The notes beneath the pieces are model-generated. The model made no database searches and was not told the DNA's origin. It saw only the letters and a list, made by a program, of their open reading frames with translations. Below, in pieces: positions 19,096 through 28,704 of a stretch of DNA of 64,000 bases. The stretch is from contig NZ_SZZM01000001.1 in the NCBI RefSeq assembly GCF_005281615.1, positions 1,291,001 to 1,355,000 of the forward strand, given 5' to 3'. Origin of the DNA: Rhodoligotrophos defluvii. GTDB lineage: Bacteria > Pseudomonadota > Alphaproteobacteria > Rhizobiales > Im1. The position numbers and the translations under genes were made by a program. How positions within the stretch are numbered: the stretch's first letter is position 1; each line of letters starts with the position of its first letter.

Positions 19096-19703
19096 TCAAG
19101 ATCGGCCTTACCGGCTCGATCGCCATGGGAAAATCGGCGACGGCCGACATGTTTCGCCGTCTGGGCATCCCGGTGTTCGATGCCGATGCGGTTGTGCATG
19201 AACTCTACCGCAGGGGTGGCGAGGCGGTTGCACCCGTAGCGGCCCTGTTTCCTGAGGCCGTGACCAACGGTGCGGTGGATCGAACCGCCTTGGGCAAGGC
19301 GGTGCTGGGGGATGAGGCCAAGATCAAGGCGCTCGAGGCCATCGTCCACCCGCTGGTGCGGGCGCGCGAAGCCGCTTTCCTCCTGCAGGCGGAAAACGCA
19401 GGGGAGGATCTCGTGGTGCTCGATATTCCCCTGCTCTTCGAATCAGGGCAGCATGGGAGGGTCGACTGCATCGTCGTGGTGAGCGCGCCAGCTGAGGTGC
19501 AGAGGCAGCGCGCCCTGGCCAGGCCGGGTATGACCGAATCCAAGCTCCAGGCGATACGCGCCCGGCAGCTTCCGGACGAGGAAAAGCGGGCCCGCGCGGA
19601 TTTCGTGGTTGACAGCTCCAGGGGCCTCGATGATGCCTTCGAGCAGGTGCGGAGCATTGTCGCGACGCTGCGGCGGCGTATGGCGGGTGAGGTTGGGGGT
19701 TGA
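19092..19703 (+). CDS. coaE: dephospho-CoA kinase
   Basis: The 203-residue protein has the P-loop GLTGSIAMGKS near residue 5, the substrate segment GIPVFDADAVVHELY, and VVLDIPLLFESG with the family DIPLLFE motif. It phosphorylates dephospho-CoA at the 3' hydroxyl in the last step of CoA synthesis. It overlaps aroE by 4 bp and is followed by dnaQ 3 bp later, the usual alphaproteobacterial order aroE-coaE-dnaQ. Confidence 0.95.
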   Translation: MIKIGLTGSIAMGKSATADMFRRLGIPVFDADAVVHELYRRGGEAVAPVAALFPEAVTNGAVDRTALGKAVLGDEAKIKALEAIVHPLVRAREAAFLLQAENAGEDLVVLDIPLLFESGQHGRVDCIVVVSAPAEVQRQRALARPGMTESKLQAIRARQLPDEEKRARADFVVDSSRGLDDAFEQVRSIVATLRRRMAGEVGG

Positions 19704-19706
19704 CCG

Positions 19707-20453
19707 ATGAGATACATCGTTCTCGACACGGAGACGACCGGTCTGTCCCACGAGAACGGCGATCGCATCATTGAGATCGGCGGCATCGAGGTTCTCAACC
19801 ATGTGGCGACCGGCCGGTATTTCCATGAATATCTCAATCCGGAGCGCGACGTTCATCCCGATGCGCTGCGGGTGCACGGGATCACCAACGAATTCCTGGC
19901 CAGCAAGCCAGTCTTTGCCGCCGTTGCGCAGAAGTTCCTGGAGTTTATCGAAGGCGCGCTGCTCGTCATTCACAACGCCGCTTTTGATATCGGCTTCCTG
20001 AATGCCGAGCTCCGTCGGCTGAACTATCCGCCAATCCTGGAAGAACAGGTTATCGACACGCTGGCCTTGGCTCGCCGGCGCCATCCCATGGGCCAGAACA
20101 GCCTCGATGGCCTGTGCCGTCGCTACAGTATCGACAATTCGAAACGCACCAAGCACGGGGCCTTGTTGGATGCGGAACTGTTGGCGGAGGTCTATGTCGA
20201 GCTGATCGGCGGACGGCAGCCCCACCTCACCCTGGTGACGGCGGAGGAGGTGACCCGCGAGGTGCGGGTCGTCCAGACGGTCACGCTAGGGCCGCGGCCA
20301 AGGCCGCTGGCTCCGCGATTGAGCAACGAGGAACGGCTGGCCCACAGTGCCTTCGTGCGGGAGCTCGGCAGCGAAGCAATATGGCTGAGCTTCTTGGAGA
20401 CGATGGATAGCAGGACCCCGCAAGCCGTCGCCGAGATCGAAGTCGTCGCCTGA
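19707..20453 (+). CDS. dnaQ: DNA polymerase III subunit epsilon
   Basis: The 248-residue protein shows the DEDDh 3'-5' exonuclease motifs: Exo [22 protein letters not shown], Exo [25 protein letters not shown], and Exo [21 protein letters not shown] with catalytic His and Asp. Epsilon proofreads for the replicative polymerase. The C-terminal tail of about 70 residues should carry the alpha-subunit contact. It is the last gene of the rightward origin-proximal operon. In other alphaproteobacteria secB usually follows; here a large unknown gene on the other strand does. Confidence 0.95.
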   Translation: MRYIVLDTETTGLSHENGDRIIEIGGIEVLNHVATGRYFHEYLNPERDVHPDALRVHGITNEFLASKPVFAAVAQKFLEFIEGALLVIHNAAFDIGFLNAELRRLNYPPILEEQVIDTLALARRRHPMGQNSLDGLCRRYSIDNSKRTKHGALLDAELLAEVYVELIGGRQPHLTLVTAEEVTREVRVVQTVTLGPRPRPLAPRLSNEERLAHSAFVRELGSEAIWLSFLETMDSRTPQAVAEIEVVA

Positions 20454-20461
20454 TCGTCCGG

Positions 20462-20490
20462 GCGCGGCGCGGACCATGCCTGTGCCGCGC
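20462..20490. terminator. strong hairpin between convergent dnaQ and the giant gene
   Basis: GCGCGGC at 20462-20468 pairs with GCCGCGC at 20484-20490, extendable by G-U and C-G pairs to about nine base pairs with a nine-base loop. It lies in the 42-bp gap between two convergent stop codons. There is no T-tract on either side, so it is only a terminator candidate. Confidence 0.4.
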
Positions 20491-20495
20491 GGCCT

Positions 20496-23400
20496 CTAAA
20501 TCCAGATGGTCGTGACCTCTTCCACCGCGGGCGAGTGCTCCCGCGCCTGGGCGTAGTGGCTGTAATACGGAAGGTCTTCCGACTGAGGCCGCACGACCGG
20601 GTCTGCGATGATCTCCAAAGTCTCGCGTCCCTCCCCTCCATTGTGTTGTCCAGTCTCTTCCACGTCTAGTGCGCGCTTCTGGCGGTTCTGTACACCCGCG
20701 CCGGAGTGCTCGCCCTGGTCCGCCTCGCTGCGCATTTGCGCATCCTTCTCGGCAATCTCCCTGACCTTGTTCAAAAGCCGGCGATCGAACTTGTGCTCCA
20801 GACCATTTAGTCGGTCGAAAATGCTGCTGCGTCCCGACCGGCCGCTTCCCATACTTGCGACCTCGGGCTCGACTGGCTCAGCTTGTTCGATCGGGCTGGG
20901 CTGCCGGTACTCGACCGGGGTTCCGCCTTCCCGGTCGGACGAGCCCTCTCCGCCGCTCGCTTCTGTCTGGTCTGCTGCCTGATCGGCGCGCTGCGCGACG
21001 TCTGCCTCGTGGTGATCGCCGATGACCCCTTCACTCGGCATCTGTTCCAACGCAGGCTCGATCTCTGCTTCGAGCGGAAGCGGTTTGGTCCGGACCACGA
21101 TCGACCCGTCGCGCGGCAAGAACTGAAGTACGGCCTTGCTGTTTGTGAGCTCGCCATATTTCTCGTTCCAGTTGCGAGCGAACTGCACGGCATGCCAATG
21201 CCGCTCGCTGACCGTGTCCCCAGGCTGAAAGGTGTAATACTCGTTTTCATACCAATAGACACCACGCTCGACGCGATGCCCGCCATTCCGGATGACGGCA
21301 CCGTCACCGATATCGCCTGGCTGAAAGTCGATGACCGGCATCTCGTCGGGTGAGACCGGCTTGATCTTGAGCGAAGTCACCGCTCCGTACTTGCCGTGCG
21401 GCTGGTTGAAGCTGCGCCCGAATCCCTCCCGCATCGGGATGAGCGGCGTGCTGACGGCATACACGCCGTCATCCAGCTCATGGACCTTGGCGCGCCCGAA
21501 CCAATATTCCTCGTATTGAGCGTTCCAGCGCCGCGCCGCGGCTTTGGCCCGAACAACCGGCGACGTTCCCGGGACGTCATCGAAAAGTACGGTCCAGGCC
21601 CTGCCCTCATACAGATAGAGCGGGCCGAGATAGTCGACCCCGACATGATAGCCCTTCTCTTGAAGGGTGGTCGCGAGCGAGCGGCTGTTCTCCACGGAGT
21701 CACCGGCAAGACCACGAACATGCCAGAGATCGCGCCCCTCCAGCGACTGGTCGAAGTCGATCCAGTCCTGGAGAAAGACGTCACGTTTCAAGCCGTGGGC
21801 GGGATCGTCCTTGGCCACGACGAACAGCTCGGCTTTGTCGGCAAGCTCGGATATTCTTGTGGTGAATGGTTTGACGGACCTGCCGGCGGAGTTGATCGAG
21901 AGCACATCGGCGCTTGTTAAAGCGGGCTCATACACTTCGACTGGCATCTCGACGGTCTGCGCCCGCGACCGGATGCTCGTCAGGTCTATGCTCGTGAGGT
22001 CGGCGACATCCTCGTTCGAATAGCCGGCGCCAGTGAACATCCCTTCGCTGCCCTCCTTGGCAACCTCATCGACGGACTCGGGGTACTTGAAGCTGGATGC
22101 TTTGGATTCGCTCCCCTCATCGGCGGTCATCGCGTCGCCGACCCAGCTACTCCCCATGCCATCGTCAAATCCCTTGCGGCCGATAACCGTGGCGGTATCG
22201 CTGCGCAGGCTTTCTTCTAAGCCGTCCCATTGCTGGGCCACGATGACGGTGGCCTCATCGTCTCCGCTGTTTACCGACCCTCCTGATGAAGCATTGTCAT
22301 CGACATGGGAGGCGGAAGAGGTGCCCCCTTGCTGAATCTCGTCGGCAGGGTGGCTTCGGCTGCCGTTTCCGGTGCCGGAGCGCTCGGGCGGTGCATAGGG
22401 CACATCATCCATTTCCGGCAGCTGCGGCCTTGAGCAGCATGGCCCGCCCCCCTTTAGACCCTCGCGCGGCACCAGCGTTCCGGTCCGCGTGTCGAAATCG
22501 TAGATTTTGCCGCTCAGCAACCCCCCGGTCCCCGACTCGATGACCCGGAACGACCCAGGGCTGCCGGGCACGGCGGCCCAAGTGACCTCCTTCTCCAGGC
22601 CGTCGAACCAGGTCTTGAGTATGACGCCATGGTTCACGTCGTACCCATACATCTTGCTCTGTGGCCGCACCGGCTGACCATCCGACAAGAACGCCGCGAC
22701 CCGTTCGCGAAATGACGCCTGAGATCCGGACTGGAAGCCGCCTGCGCGGTTAGCCCCGTCGGGATCGGACGGAACATCCGTATCTCCGCCTGCATTGGAG
22801 GCTGCAGAACTGCGCTCGGCCGCCTCCTCCTCTCCGCCGCGCACGGCAGCTTCATTGTCGCCCGCCTTGATGGAAGCTGTCTCGGTGGCGGCTCTGCTCA
22901 AGGCTTCTTCGGTGACCGGCCTGGTGCGGACGGCCACCATCTTATCGCCCTCGAAGATCTGTACCACCGCCTCGCTATTGGTGGCTTTCCCATAAAGCTG
23001 GTTCCAATTGCGCGCGAACTGGAGGGCGTTCCAATGGCGCTCCTTGACGGTGCTACCGGTCATGAAGGTGTAGTACTCGTCCTGGTACCAGTAGACCCTG
23101 TCGCCCACCCAATGGCCGCCGGTGCGAATGACGCCGGCATCGGCGATCGTGCCGGGTTCCGGCCTTATGCCGAGCACCGGCAGGCTGTCCATCTCGATGG
23201 GCTCGATCTTAAGGACGGAAATTGCCCCATAAGGCCCTTTAGGCTCGTTATGGGCGCGACCGAAACCTTCCTTGATCGGAATGAGGGGCGTGCTGACCGC
23301 GAAGTCGCCGTCGCCCAAATCATGAGCTTTGGCGCGGCCAAAGGCATAATCATCGTAGCGGCCGTTCCAGAGCTGGGCGGCGGCCTTCGCCCGCCCTGCG

Positions 23401-26063
23401 GCAGGCGCGTCGCCCTGCTCGGAGAGCAACCACCATGCCCTGCCGCCATAGAGATATGTCTGCCCGAGCGCATCGTCGCCAACCGGCTGACCCTGCTGTT
23501 TGATGATCTCCCTGGTTGGCCCGTTGAGCTCGATCGGCTCGGTTAGGAAATCTTCTTTGGCCCAGAGTTCCCGCCCCACCATCGAGTCATCGAATTCCGT
23601 CCAGTCCTGACGATAGGCGGTGCGTTGAAAACCGGTGACCGGATCCTCTCGGGCGACGACATAGAGCGGTGCCTCTTCGGTAAGATCGGCCATGCGCATG
23701 GAGAAAGGCAATGGCGGCTCGTCTGATTTGACGGTCACGATGTCGTCCGCGAACGGGTTCACCGGTCGCGGTGCGGCGAACTCATTCAGCGTATCGACAG
23801 TGTTTCTGCTGTTTTCGCCCACGGACATGTCGATGCTGAGAACCTCTCCATCAGCATCGGAACCATCGGCAATTGCACCGCCCATGCTCTCGCGGCCCTC
23901 CTCGGCCGTGGACACGGAGCTTCCGTGACTCCCATTCTCCGTTTCGTCTCCTTTGCGGCCGATGACGGTGGGCGCGTTGTCGCTTTGCTCCAACGGGTTG
24001 TTTATGAGCGGCTCGTTGATCCCCGAATATTCGGCTGGCGTATAGGGCGGGTCTTCAGGGTCGAACGGCTTCGAACAGCACGGGCCGCCGCCCTTGAGCC
24101 CGTTGCGCGGCACCATGGCACCGGTTCGGCCGTCAATGTCGTAGATCTTGCCGGTCAGGAAGGCGCCTGTCTCGGGATTTATGGCCCGAAACGAGCCGGG
24201 ACTGCCGGGCACACCCACCCACGTGACTTCCTGCTCCATGCCGTCGAACCAGGTCTTGAGCACCATCCCGTGGGTCGGATGGTCCGTATAGACCTTGTGC
24301 TGCATTTTGAGCGGCCTGGCGCCGGCCATGACATCGGTCATGGTCGCCGGCTGCGTGTTCACGACAGGGCCGGGGGCATGGCTTTCCTCCACGCCGGCGC
24401 GCATCGATCCCTCGATGCTTTCGACCAGATGGGGTGCACTGCCGCGGGCGCCAGCCTCGATGCCGGTTTCCGGGCTCACACCACCGCGACGCATGGACAG
24501 CGCGAACCCCCCAACCTCCATGGTAAGCGCCAAGCCGCCGCCGATGATCTGCTTGACCTGGTGGTGGCGAATGCCCTCTTCGATGTTGTAAATGCCACCG
24601 ACGATCGGAATCTGGCTGATATACCAGTCTTTTAGGAAGTAAAGACCATTTATGAAATGGCGATGGTTTTCGGTCTCAGCCCCGTAATTCTCAACAAGTT
24701 TGTATGTTTCCTCCTTGATGTTTTCCTCGGAGAGTTCCTTCTCCGCAAGGCGGAGGTTTTCCTTTGCGCGGGCGATGACCCACGGGTTCTTCAGCAGATC
24801 GACGTCGTACTGGTTCTCTCTGTTCTGCAGGGCGTCCCGCGGCCTGATCTGATGCGCGTAATGCTCATGGTCTGCACGTTCGCAGGGCAGCACGAGCGTA
24901 TGGCCGACCCCGGGGCGGTCCGCCAGCGTCAAGAAGCGTTCGAGCGGCGTCCCGTAGACGGTCTCGGTCAGCCCCCAAGGGTGGTGGGACGAGAAGGCGA
25001 TCTTATGGGTCTGCAGGTACTCACGCGAGTGGCCGGTCATCTCCTCCAGGATTTCCAGCGCGGCCTCCTCGCGGTTGAAAGCCGGCGGTTTGCCGAAATT
25101 CGCATTCCAGCGCTCGGAAAAAATGGTGAGCGCCTGGTTCAGGATTTCTTCATCCGAGCCTTTGAGCTCGTCACCGCTCGATTGGGCTAAGTGAAGGGCC
25201 GCCTCCACCGTGGGGTTGAACGATTTGTCCGGGTGCTCCTGCCAGCGCTGAACCTCCAAGTCGAAAGCCTTGAGGAGGGCGGTCCGATCCTCCAGCCCCT
25301 GGGGCAACGGCTCCCCCCGGCCCACCGCTCTTTGACCGAGAACGCTGGCCAGCGAGAATTCAATCGTGCCGATCTTGTGCTGGCAATCCAGGCCTTTTTC
25401 CCTGGCCCATTCCGTCAGGATCTCCACCCGTTCTGAACTGCTCAGCCCGTCCACGCCGGCCAACTGCTTGATAGCGCCGTGCTCGGCGAGGTCCTTGATC
25501 GTCTTGCCCCGTGCATTCTCGAAGGTGAAGCCGTTGAACCGGGGCGCGGAATGGTCTTGGTGGTCATGGACATGATGCTGAAAGAGGTTGGCCTTGAGCC
25601 ACTCCCGCTTGAGGGCGTCCATATACGTCTTCCGGACTGCCGACAGCCTTTGCGGCGAGCCTGCCTCGTGCGACAAATTTTCCGGCGTCAGATTGCTGTA
25701 GAGCAGGGCTGCCCTGTCCACGTGTTTTGCGAGGGCCGAATTGTGATCGCTCTTGAAGGCCTGCGAGAGATCCGTCGCACCTAAGGCGAAGCGCCCACCG
25801 AGCACCCGCGGATCGATCCTGATTTCGGGATGGTTTTCGTTGACCGTGCTGAGAGCGGCCATTGCGGAGAGCGGCTTGCGTCCGTGCGCCTCCCAGTCGA
25901 CCCAGTCGAGCGACTGCCGCAGTTCAGGGATAATGAAGCGTCCGAGAACGGTGTTCGCCGCCCTGTCCCCCGGCGTGACGGCTTGCTCCTGGGCGCCCGC
26001 CTTGTTTTCGAGTTCCGCCGGCTGTTGTGGCCCTGAATCGGCGTCCGCGGAAGTGATTGTCAT
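20496..26063 (-). CDS. giant protein of unknown function (1855 residues) with duplicated modules
   Basis: I do not recognise this family. Residues 1-460 are mostly helical and hydrophilic. Residues about 480-530 form the main hydrophobic stretch (WYISQIPIVGGIYNIEEGI, then IIGGGLALTMEVGGFALSM), reminiscent of segments in large translocating toxins. Then a unit of two modules occurs twice. Module A (about 588-664 and 1136-1210) contains LKTWFDG, EVTW, VPGSPGSFR, GKIYD and ends in LKGGGPCCS. Module B (about 782-1056 and 1395-1668) contains LYVVA/LFVVA, FGRAK, STPLIP, EGFGR, YYTF and ARNW. Linkers are acidic and Ser/Thr-rich and share TVIGRKG. The last 190 residues are charged. There is no signal peptide. 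Local A+T-richness around 24600-24740 suggests transfer. A secreted effector or toxin-like role is only a guess. Confidence 0.75.
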   Translation of the reverse strand: MTITSADADSGPQQPAELENKAGAQEQAVTPGDRAANTVLGRFIIPELRQSLDWVDWEAHGRKPLSAMAALSTVNENHPEIRIDPRVLGGRFALGATDLSQAFKSDHNSALAKHVDRAALLYSNLTPENLSHEAGSPQRLSAVRKTYMDALKREWLKANLFQHHVHDHQDHSAPRFNGFTFENARGKTIKDLAEHGAIKQLAGVDGLSSSERVEILTEWAREKGLDCQHKIGTIEFSLASVLGQRAVGRGEPLPQGLEDRTALLKAFDLEVQRWQEHPDKSFNPTVEAALHLAQSSGDELKGSDEEILNQALTIFSERWNANFGKPPAFNREEAALEILEEMTGHSREYLQTHKIAFSSHHPWGLTETVYGTPLERFLTLADRPGVGHTLVLPCERADHEHYAHQIRPRDALQNRENQYDVDLLKNPWVIARAKENLRLAEKELSEENIKEETYKLVENYGAETENHRHFINGLYFLKDWYISQIPIVGGIYNIEEGIRHHQVKQIIGGGLALTMEVGGFALSMRRGGVSPETGIEAGARGSAPHLVESIEGSMRAGVEESHAPGPVVNTQPATMTDVMAGARPLKMQHKVYTDHPTHGMVLKTWFDGMEQEVTWVGVPGSPGSFRAINPETGAFLTGKIYDIDGRTGAMVPRNGLKGGGPCCSKPFDPEDPPYTPAEYSGINEPLINNPLEQSDNAPTVIGRKGDETENGSHGSSVSTAEEGRESMGGAIADGSDADGEVLSIDMSVGENSRNTVDTLNEFAAPRPVNPFADDIVTVKSDEPPLPFSMRMADLTEEAPLYVVAREDPVTGFQRTAYRQDWTEFDDSMVGRELWAKEDFLTEPIELNGPTREIIKQQGQPVGDDALGQTYLYGGRAWWLLSEQGDAPAAGRAKAAAQLWNGRYDDYAFGRAKAHDLGDGDFAVSTPLIPIKEGFGRAHNEPKGPYGAISVLKIEPIEMDSLPVLGIRPEPGTIADAGVIRTGGHWVGDRVYWYQDEYYTFMTGSTVKERHWNALQFARNWNQLYGKATNSEAVVQIFEGDKMVAVRTRPVTEEALSRAATETASIKAGDNEAAVRGGEEEAAERSSAASNAGGDTDVPSDPDGANRAGGFQSGSQASFRERVAAFLSDGQPVRPQSKMYGYDVNHGVILKTWFDGLEKEVTWAAVPGSPGSFRVIESGTGGLLSGKIYDFDTRTGTLVPREGLKGGGPCCSRPQLPEMDDVPYAPPERSGTGNGSRSHPADEIQQGGTSSASHVDDNASSGGSVNSGDDEATVIVAQQWDGLEESLRSDTATVIGRKGFDDGMGSSWVGDAMTADEGSESKASSFKYPESVDEVAKEGSEGMFTGAGYSNEDVADLTSIDLTSIRSRAQTVEMPVEVYEPALTSADVLSINSAGRSVKPFTTRISELADKAELFVVAKDDPAHGLKRDVFLQDWIDFDQSLEGRDLWHVRGLAGDSVENSRSLATTLQEKGYHVGVDYLGPLYLYEGRAWTVLFDDVPGTSPVVRAKAAARRWNAQYEEYWFGRAKVHELDDGVYAVSTPLIPMREGFGRSFNQPHGKYGAVTSLKIKPVSPDEMPVIDFQPGDIGDGAVIRNGGHRVERGVYWYENEYYTFQPGDTVSERHWHAVQFARNWNEKYGELTNSKAVLQFLPRDGSIVVRTKPLPLEAEIEPALEQMPSEGVIGDHHEADVAQRADQAADQTEASGGEGSSDREGGTPVEYRQPSPIEQAEPVEPEVASMGSGRSGRSSIFDRLNGLEHKFDRRLLNKVREIAEKDAQMRSEADQGEHSGAGVQNRQKRALDVEETGQHNGGEGRETLEIIADPVVRPQSEDLPYYSHYAQAREHSPAVEEVTTIWI
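21060..21880 (-). repeat. module B, copy 2 of the giant protein
   Basis: Encodes about 270 residues from VKPFTTRISELAD to VVRTKPLPLEAE, aligning with copy 1 (22895-23720) along its length. Shared landmarks are an LYLYEGRAW/TYLYGGRAW segment, FGRAKVHELDDG/FGRAKAHDLGDG, STPLIP, YYTF and RHWHAVQFARNWN/RHWNALQFARNWN. Confidence 0.85.
22432..22658 (-). repeat. module A, copy 2 of the giant protein
   Basis: Encodes about 75 residues from KMYGYD to KGGGPCCS. It aligns throughout with copy 1 at 24072-24303: VILKTWFDGLEKEVTW against MVLKTWFDGMEQEVTW, identical VPGSPGSFR, GKIYDFDTRTG against GKIYDIDGRTG, and an identical LKGGGPCCS end. Confidence 0.85.
22895..23720 (-). repeat. module B, copy 1 of the giant protein
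   Basis: Encodes about 275 residues from PLPFSMRMADLTEE to VRTRPVTEEALS, the partner of the repeat at 21060-21880. Confidence 0.85.
24072..24303 (-). repeat. module A, copy 1 of the giant protein
   Basis: Encodes about 77 residues from MQHKVYTD to KGGGPCCS, the partner of the repeat at 22432-22658. The vicinal Cys pair closing both copies may bind metal or form disulfides. Confidence 0.85.
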
Positions 26064-26286
26064 CCCAACCAGTCCTCATGTTGCACGATGGCGCAAATGG
26101 CGGGAGATGACGGCAGCGGATAGTGGTTTCTTGCTGGCCAAAAAACGACGACCCTGCATGGGTCCGGACTATGTACTGACAAATAGAATTCACCAGTTCG
26201 GGCAAATAACTCACTGGACGGCCCCGCGCTCTCCGCGCTCTACTGCGCCGCGATGATGGGTGAGGCGCTGCGACGGAGGCATCAGA

Positions 26287-28704
26287 ATGAAATCCCATAG
26301 CCGAGTGGTGATCATTGGCGGCGGGGCGATGGGGGCCGGCCTTCTGTACCATCTGGCCCTGGAAGGCTGGACCGACGCGGTGCTCGTGGAAAAGGGCGAG
26401 CTCACCTCCGGCTCCACTTGGCATGCGGCAGGCCAATGCCCCCAATTCGTGGGCTCGCTGTCGATCGCCCATATCAACAATTACGGAACTGAGCTCTACC
26501 CCAAGCTCGAAGCCCTCACCGGCGTCTCTGCAACCTGGCATGGCTGCGGCGGCATTCGCCTCGCGCTCACCGATGAGGAGGTGAACTGGTTTAAATACGT
26601 CCACGGGCTGTCGAAGCTCGTCGGCTATGAAATGCATCTGATCGGCCCTGAGGAGATCAGGCAGCATCATCCCTTCATCGAGACCTTCGGTGTGAAAATG
26701 GGCGCCATGACGGTGACCGACGGCCATGTGGATCCGTCCGGCGTCACCAATGCCATGGCCAAGGGCGCCCGCGACCTCGGCGCCGAGATCTATCGGCGCA
26801 CCCGGGTCACCGAGACCCGTCGCCTTCCCTCGGGCGAGTGGGAGGTGGTGACCGACAAGGGCACCATCATCTGCGAGCACCTGGTCAATGCTGCTGGCTC
26901 CTATGCGGATATTGTCGGCGGCTGGGTGGGGCTGAAGGTGCCGATCAGCAATATGCTGCACCACTACATCGTCACCGACCCGCTGCCGGAGATCGCAAGC
27001 CTCTCCAAGGAACTGCCGGTGGTGCGTGATCCCTATGTGAACGGCTATCTGCGTCAGGAGCAGCAGGGACTGCTGATCGGCCTTTACGAGCGGGAGGGCG
27101 CGACCGACTGCTTCAAGGACGGCATTTCCTGGGACTTCGAGAGCGAGCTGCTGCCGCCCGAGCTCGACCGTTTGATGCCGTGGTTGGAACGCGCCGCCGA
27201 GCGTTTGCCGCTGTTCGGACAGGCCGGTATCCGCCGCATCGTGCCCGGCGCGATCACCCACACGCCCGATGGCAATCTGCTGCTCGGTCCGGCACCGGGC
27301 TTGCGCAACTACTGGATGGCCTGCGGCGCCTCCTTCGGCATCTGCCAGGCGGCCGGTGCCGGCAAATATCTCGCCCAGTGGATGGTGCATGGCGCCGCCG
27401 ACATCAACATGGCCGCGGTCGACCCGCGCCGCTACGGCAACTGGGCCAGCGGGGGCTACTGCCTGGCCAAGGCCACCGACGACTACCAGAACATGTATCA
27501 GCTGGTCGTACCGGGGGAATACCGGCTCGATGGACGGCCGAAGCGCACGTCAGCCCTCTATGACCTGCTGAAGGCCAGGGGCGCCCAATACATGGATGTG
27601 GCCGGCTGGGAGCGGCCGCGCTGGTTCGACAAGACGGGCGAAGGCGAGCGGCCGAGCTATCGCCACAACAACAGCTTCGCGCCGGTGCGCGAGGAAGCAA
27701 TGGCCGTGCGCCAGCGCGTCGGCGTCATGGACATGTCGAGCTTCTCGAAATTCGAGGTCGTGGGCCCCGATGCGGAAGGCATGCTCAACCGCCTGCTCGC
27801 CAACCGCATGCCGCGCAAGGTGGGCGGCATCGTGCTGACCCAATGGCTCACGGAGAGCGGCCGCATCGAAGGCGAGCTGACGGTTTGCCGCCTGCGCGAG
27901 GACCGCTTCTACCTGCTCTCGGCCGCAGCCGCGCAGTTCCGCGATTTCGATATGCTGAGCCAAGGCCGGCTCCCGCATGAAAACGCCGAGGTGCGCGACG
28001 TCACCGAGGCTCTCGGCGTCCTGGTTCTCGCGGGACCCCGCTCACGCGACGTGCTGGCCAAGCTCACCGATGCCGATCTCGGCAATAACGCCTTCCGCTG
28101 GCTCACCGGCAAGGAGATCGCCGTCGCCGGGGTCCCCGCACGCGCCCTGCGCGTGAACTATGTGGGCGAACTGGGCTGGGAGCTCCATGTCCCGGCCGAG
28201 CGGCTGGTCGAAGTTTACGAAGCGCTCCTCGAGGCCGGCCGGGCGTATGGGATTGCCGATTTCGGCGCCTATGCGATGAACAGCCTGCGCCTTGAAAAGG
28301 CTTATCGCGGCTGGGGCTCGGAAATGACCAACGAGGTCAACCTCATCGAAGCCGACATGGAGCGTTTCGTGGCGCTGGACAAGCCGGACTTCGTGGGCAA
28401 GGCGGCGACCCTGAATGCCAAACAGCAGGGCCCGCGCATTTCGCTCGTCTATATGTCCCTGAGCGAAGGGGATGCCGAAGCCCAGGGCAATGAGCCGATC
28501 TATGCGGACGCGACCCTGGTTGGCGTCACCACCTCCGGTGGCCACGGCTATGCGGTGGGCAGGAGCCTCGCCTTCGGCTATGTCAAGCCCGAGCTGGCTA
28601 AGCCCGGCACGGCGCTTGAGGTCGAGATCCTGGGCGAGCGCCGCAAGGCGTTGGTTGAGGCCCAGCCGCTCTATGATCCGGAAAACCTGCGGCTGCGTTC
28701 CTAG
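26287..28704 (+). CDS. FAD-dependent dehydrogenase with GcvT domain (dimethylglycine/sarcosine dehydrogenase-like)
   Basis: The 805-residue protein has an N-terminal DAO domain with VVIIGGGAMGAGLLYHL and the GSTWHAAG motif, whose His carries covalent FAD in mitochondrial dimethylglycine dehydrogenase. After about residue 420 comes a GcvT-type tetrahydrofolate-binding domain (REEAMAVRQRVGVMDMSSFSK; LRVNYVGELGWELHVP; GYVKPELA). Such enzymes demethylate N-methylated glycines and pass the methyl carbon to folate. Substrate here is not certain. Start 26287 is chosen because GGAGG lies eight bases upstream; an in-frame codon at 26260 is less likely. It is convergent with the periplasmic binding protein gene, with the stop codons overlapping. 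Confidence 0.9.
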   Translation: MKSHSRVVIIGGGAMGAGLLYHLALEGWTDAVLVEKGELTSGSTWHAAGQCPQFVGSLSIAHINNYGTELYPKLEALTGVSATWHGCGGIRLALTDEEVNWFKYVHGLSKLVGYEMHLIGPEEIRQHHPFIETFGVKMGAMTVTDGHVDPSGVTNAMAKGARDLGAEIYRRTRVTETRRLPSGEWEVVTDKGTIICEHLVNAAGSYADIVGGWVGLKVPISNMLHHYIVTDPLPEIASLSKELPVVRDPYVNGYLRQEQQGLLIGLYEREGATDCFKDGISWDFESELLPPELDRLMPWLERAAERLPLFGQAGIRRIVPGAITHTPDGNLLLGPAPGLRNYWMACGASFGICQAAGAGKYLAQWMVHGAADINMAAVDPRRYGNWASGGYCLAKATDDYQNMYQLVVPGEYRLDGRPKRTSALYDLLKARGAQYMDVAGWERPRWFDKTGEGERPSYRHNNSFAPVREEAMAVRQRVGVMDMSSFSKFEVVGPDAEGMLNRLLANRMPRKVGGIVLTQWLTESGRIEGELTVCRLREDRFYLLSAAAAQFRDFDMLSQGRLPHENAEVRDVTEALGVLVLAGPRSRDVLAKLTDADLGNNAFRWLTGKEIAVAGVPARALRVNYVGELGWELHVPAERLVEVYEALLEAGRAYGIADFGAYAMNSLRLEKAYRGWGSEMTNEVNLIEADMERFVALDKPDFVGKAATLNAKQQGPRISLVYMSLSEGDAEAQGNEPIYADATLVGVTTSGGHGYAVGRSLAFGYVKPELAKPGTALEVEILGERRKALVEAQPLYDPENLRLRS

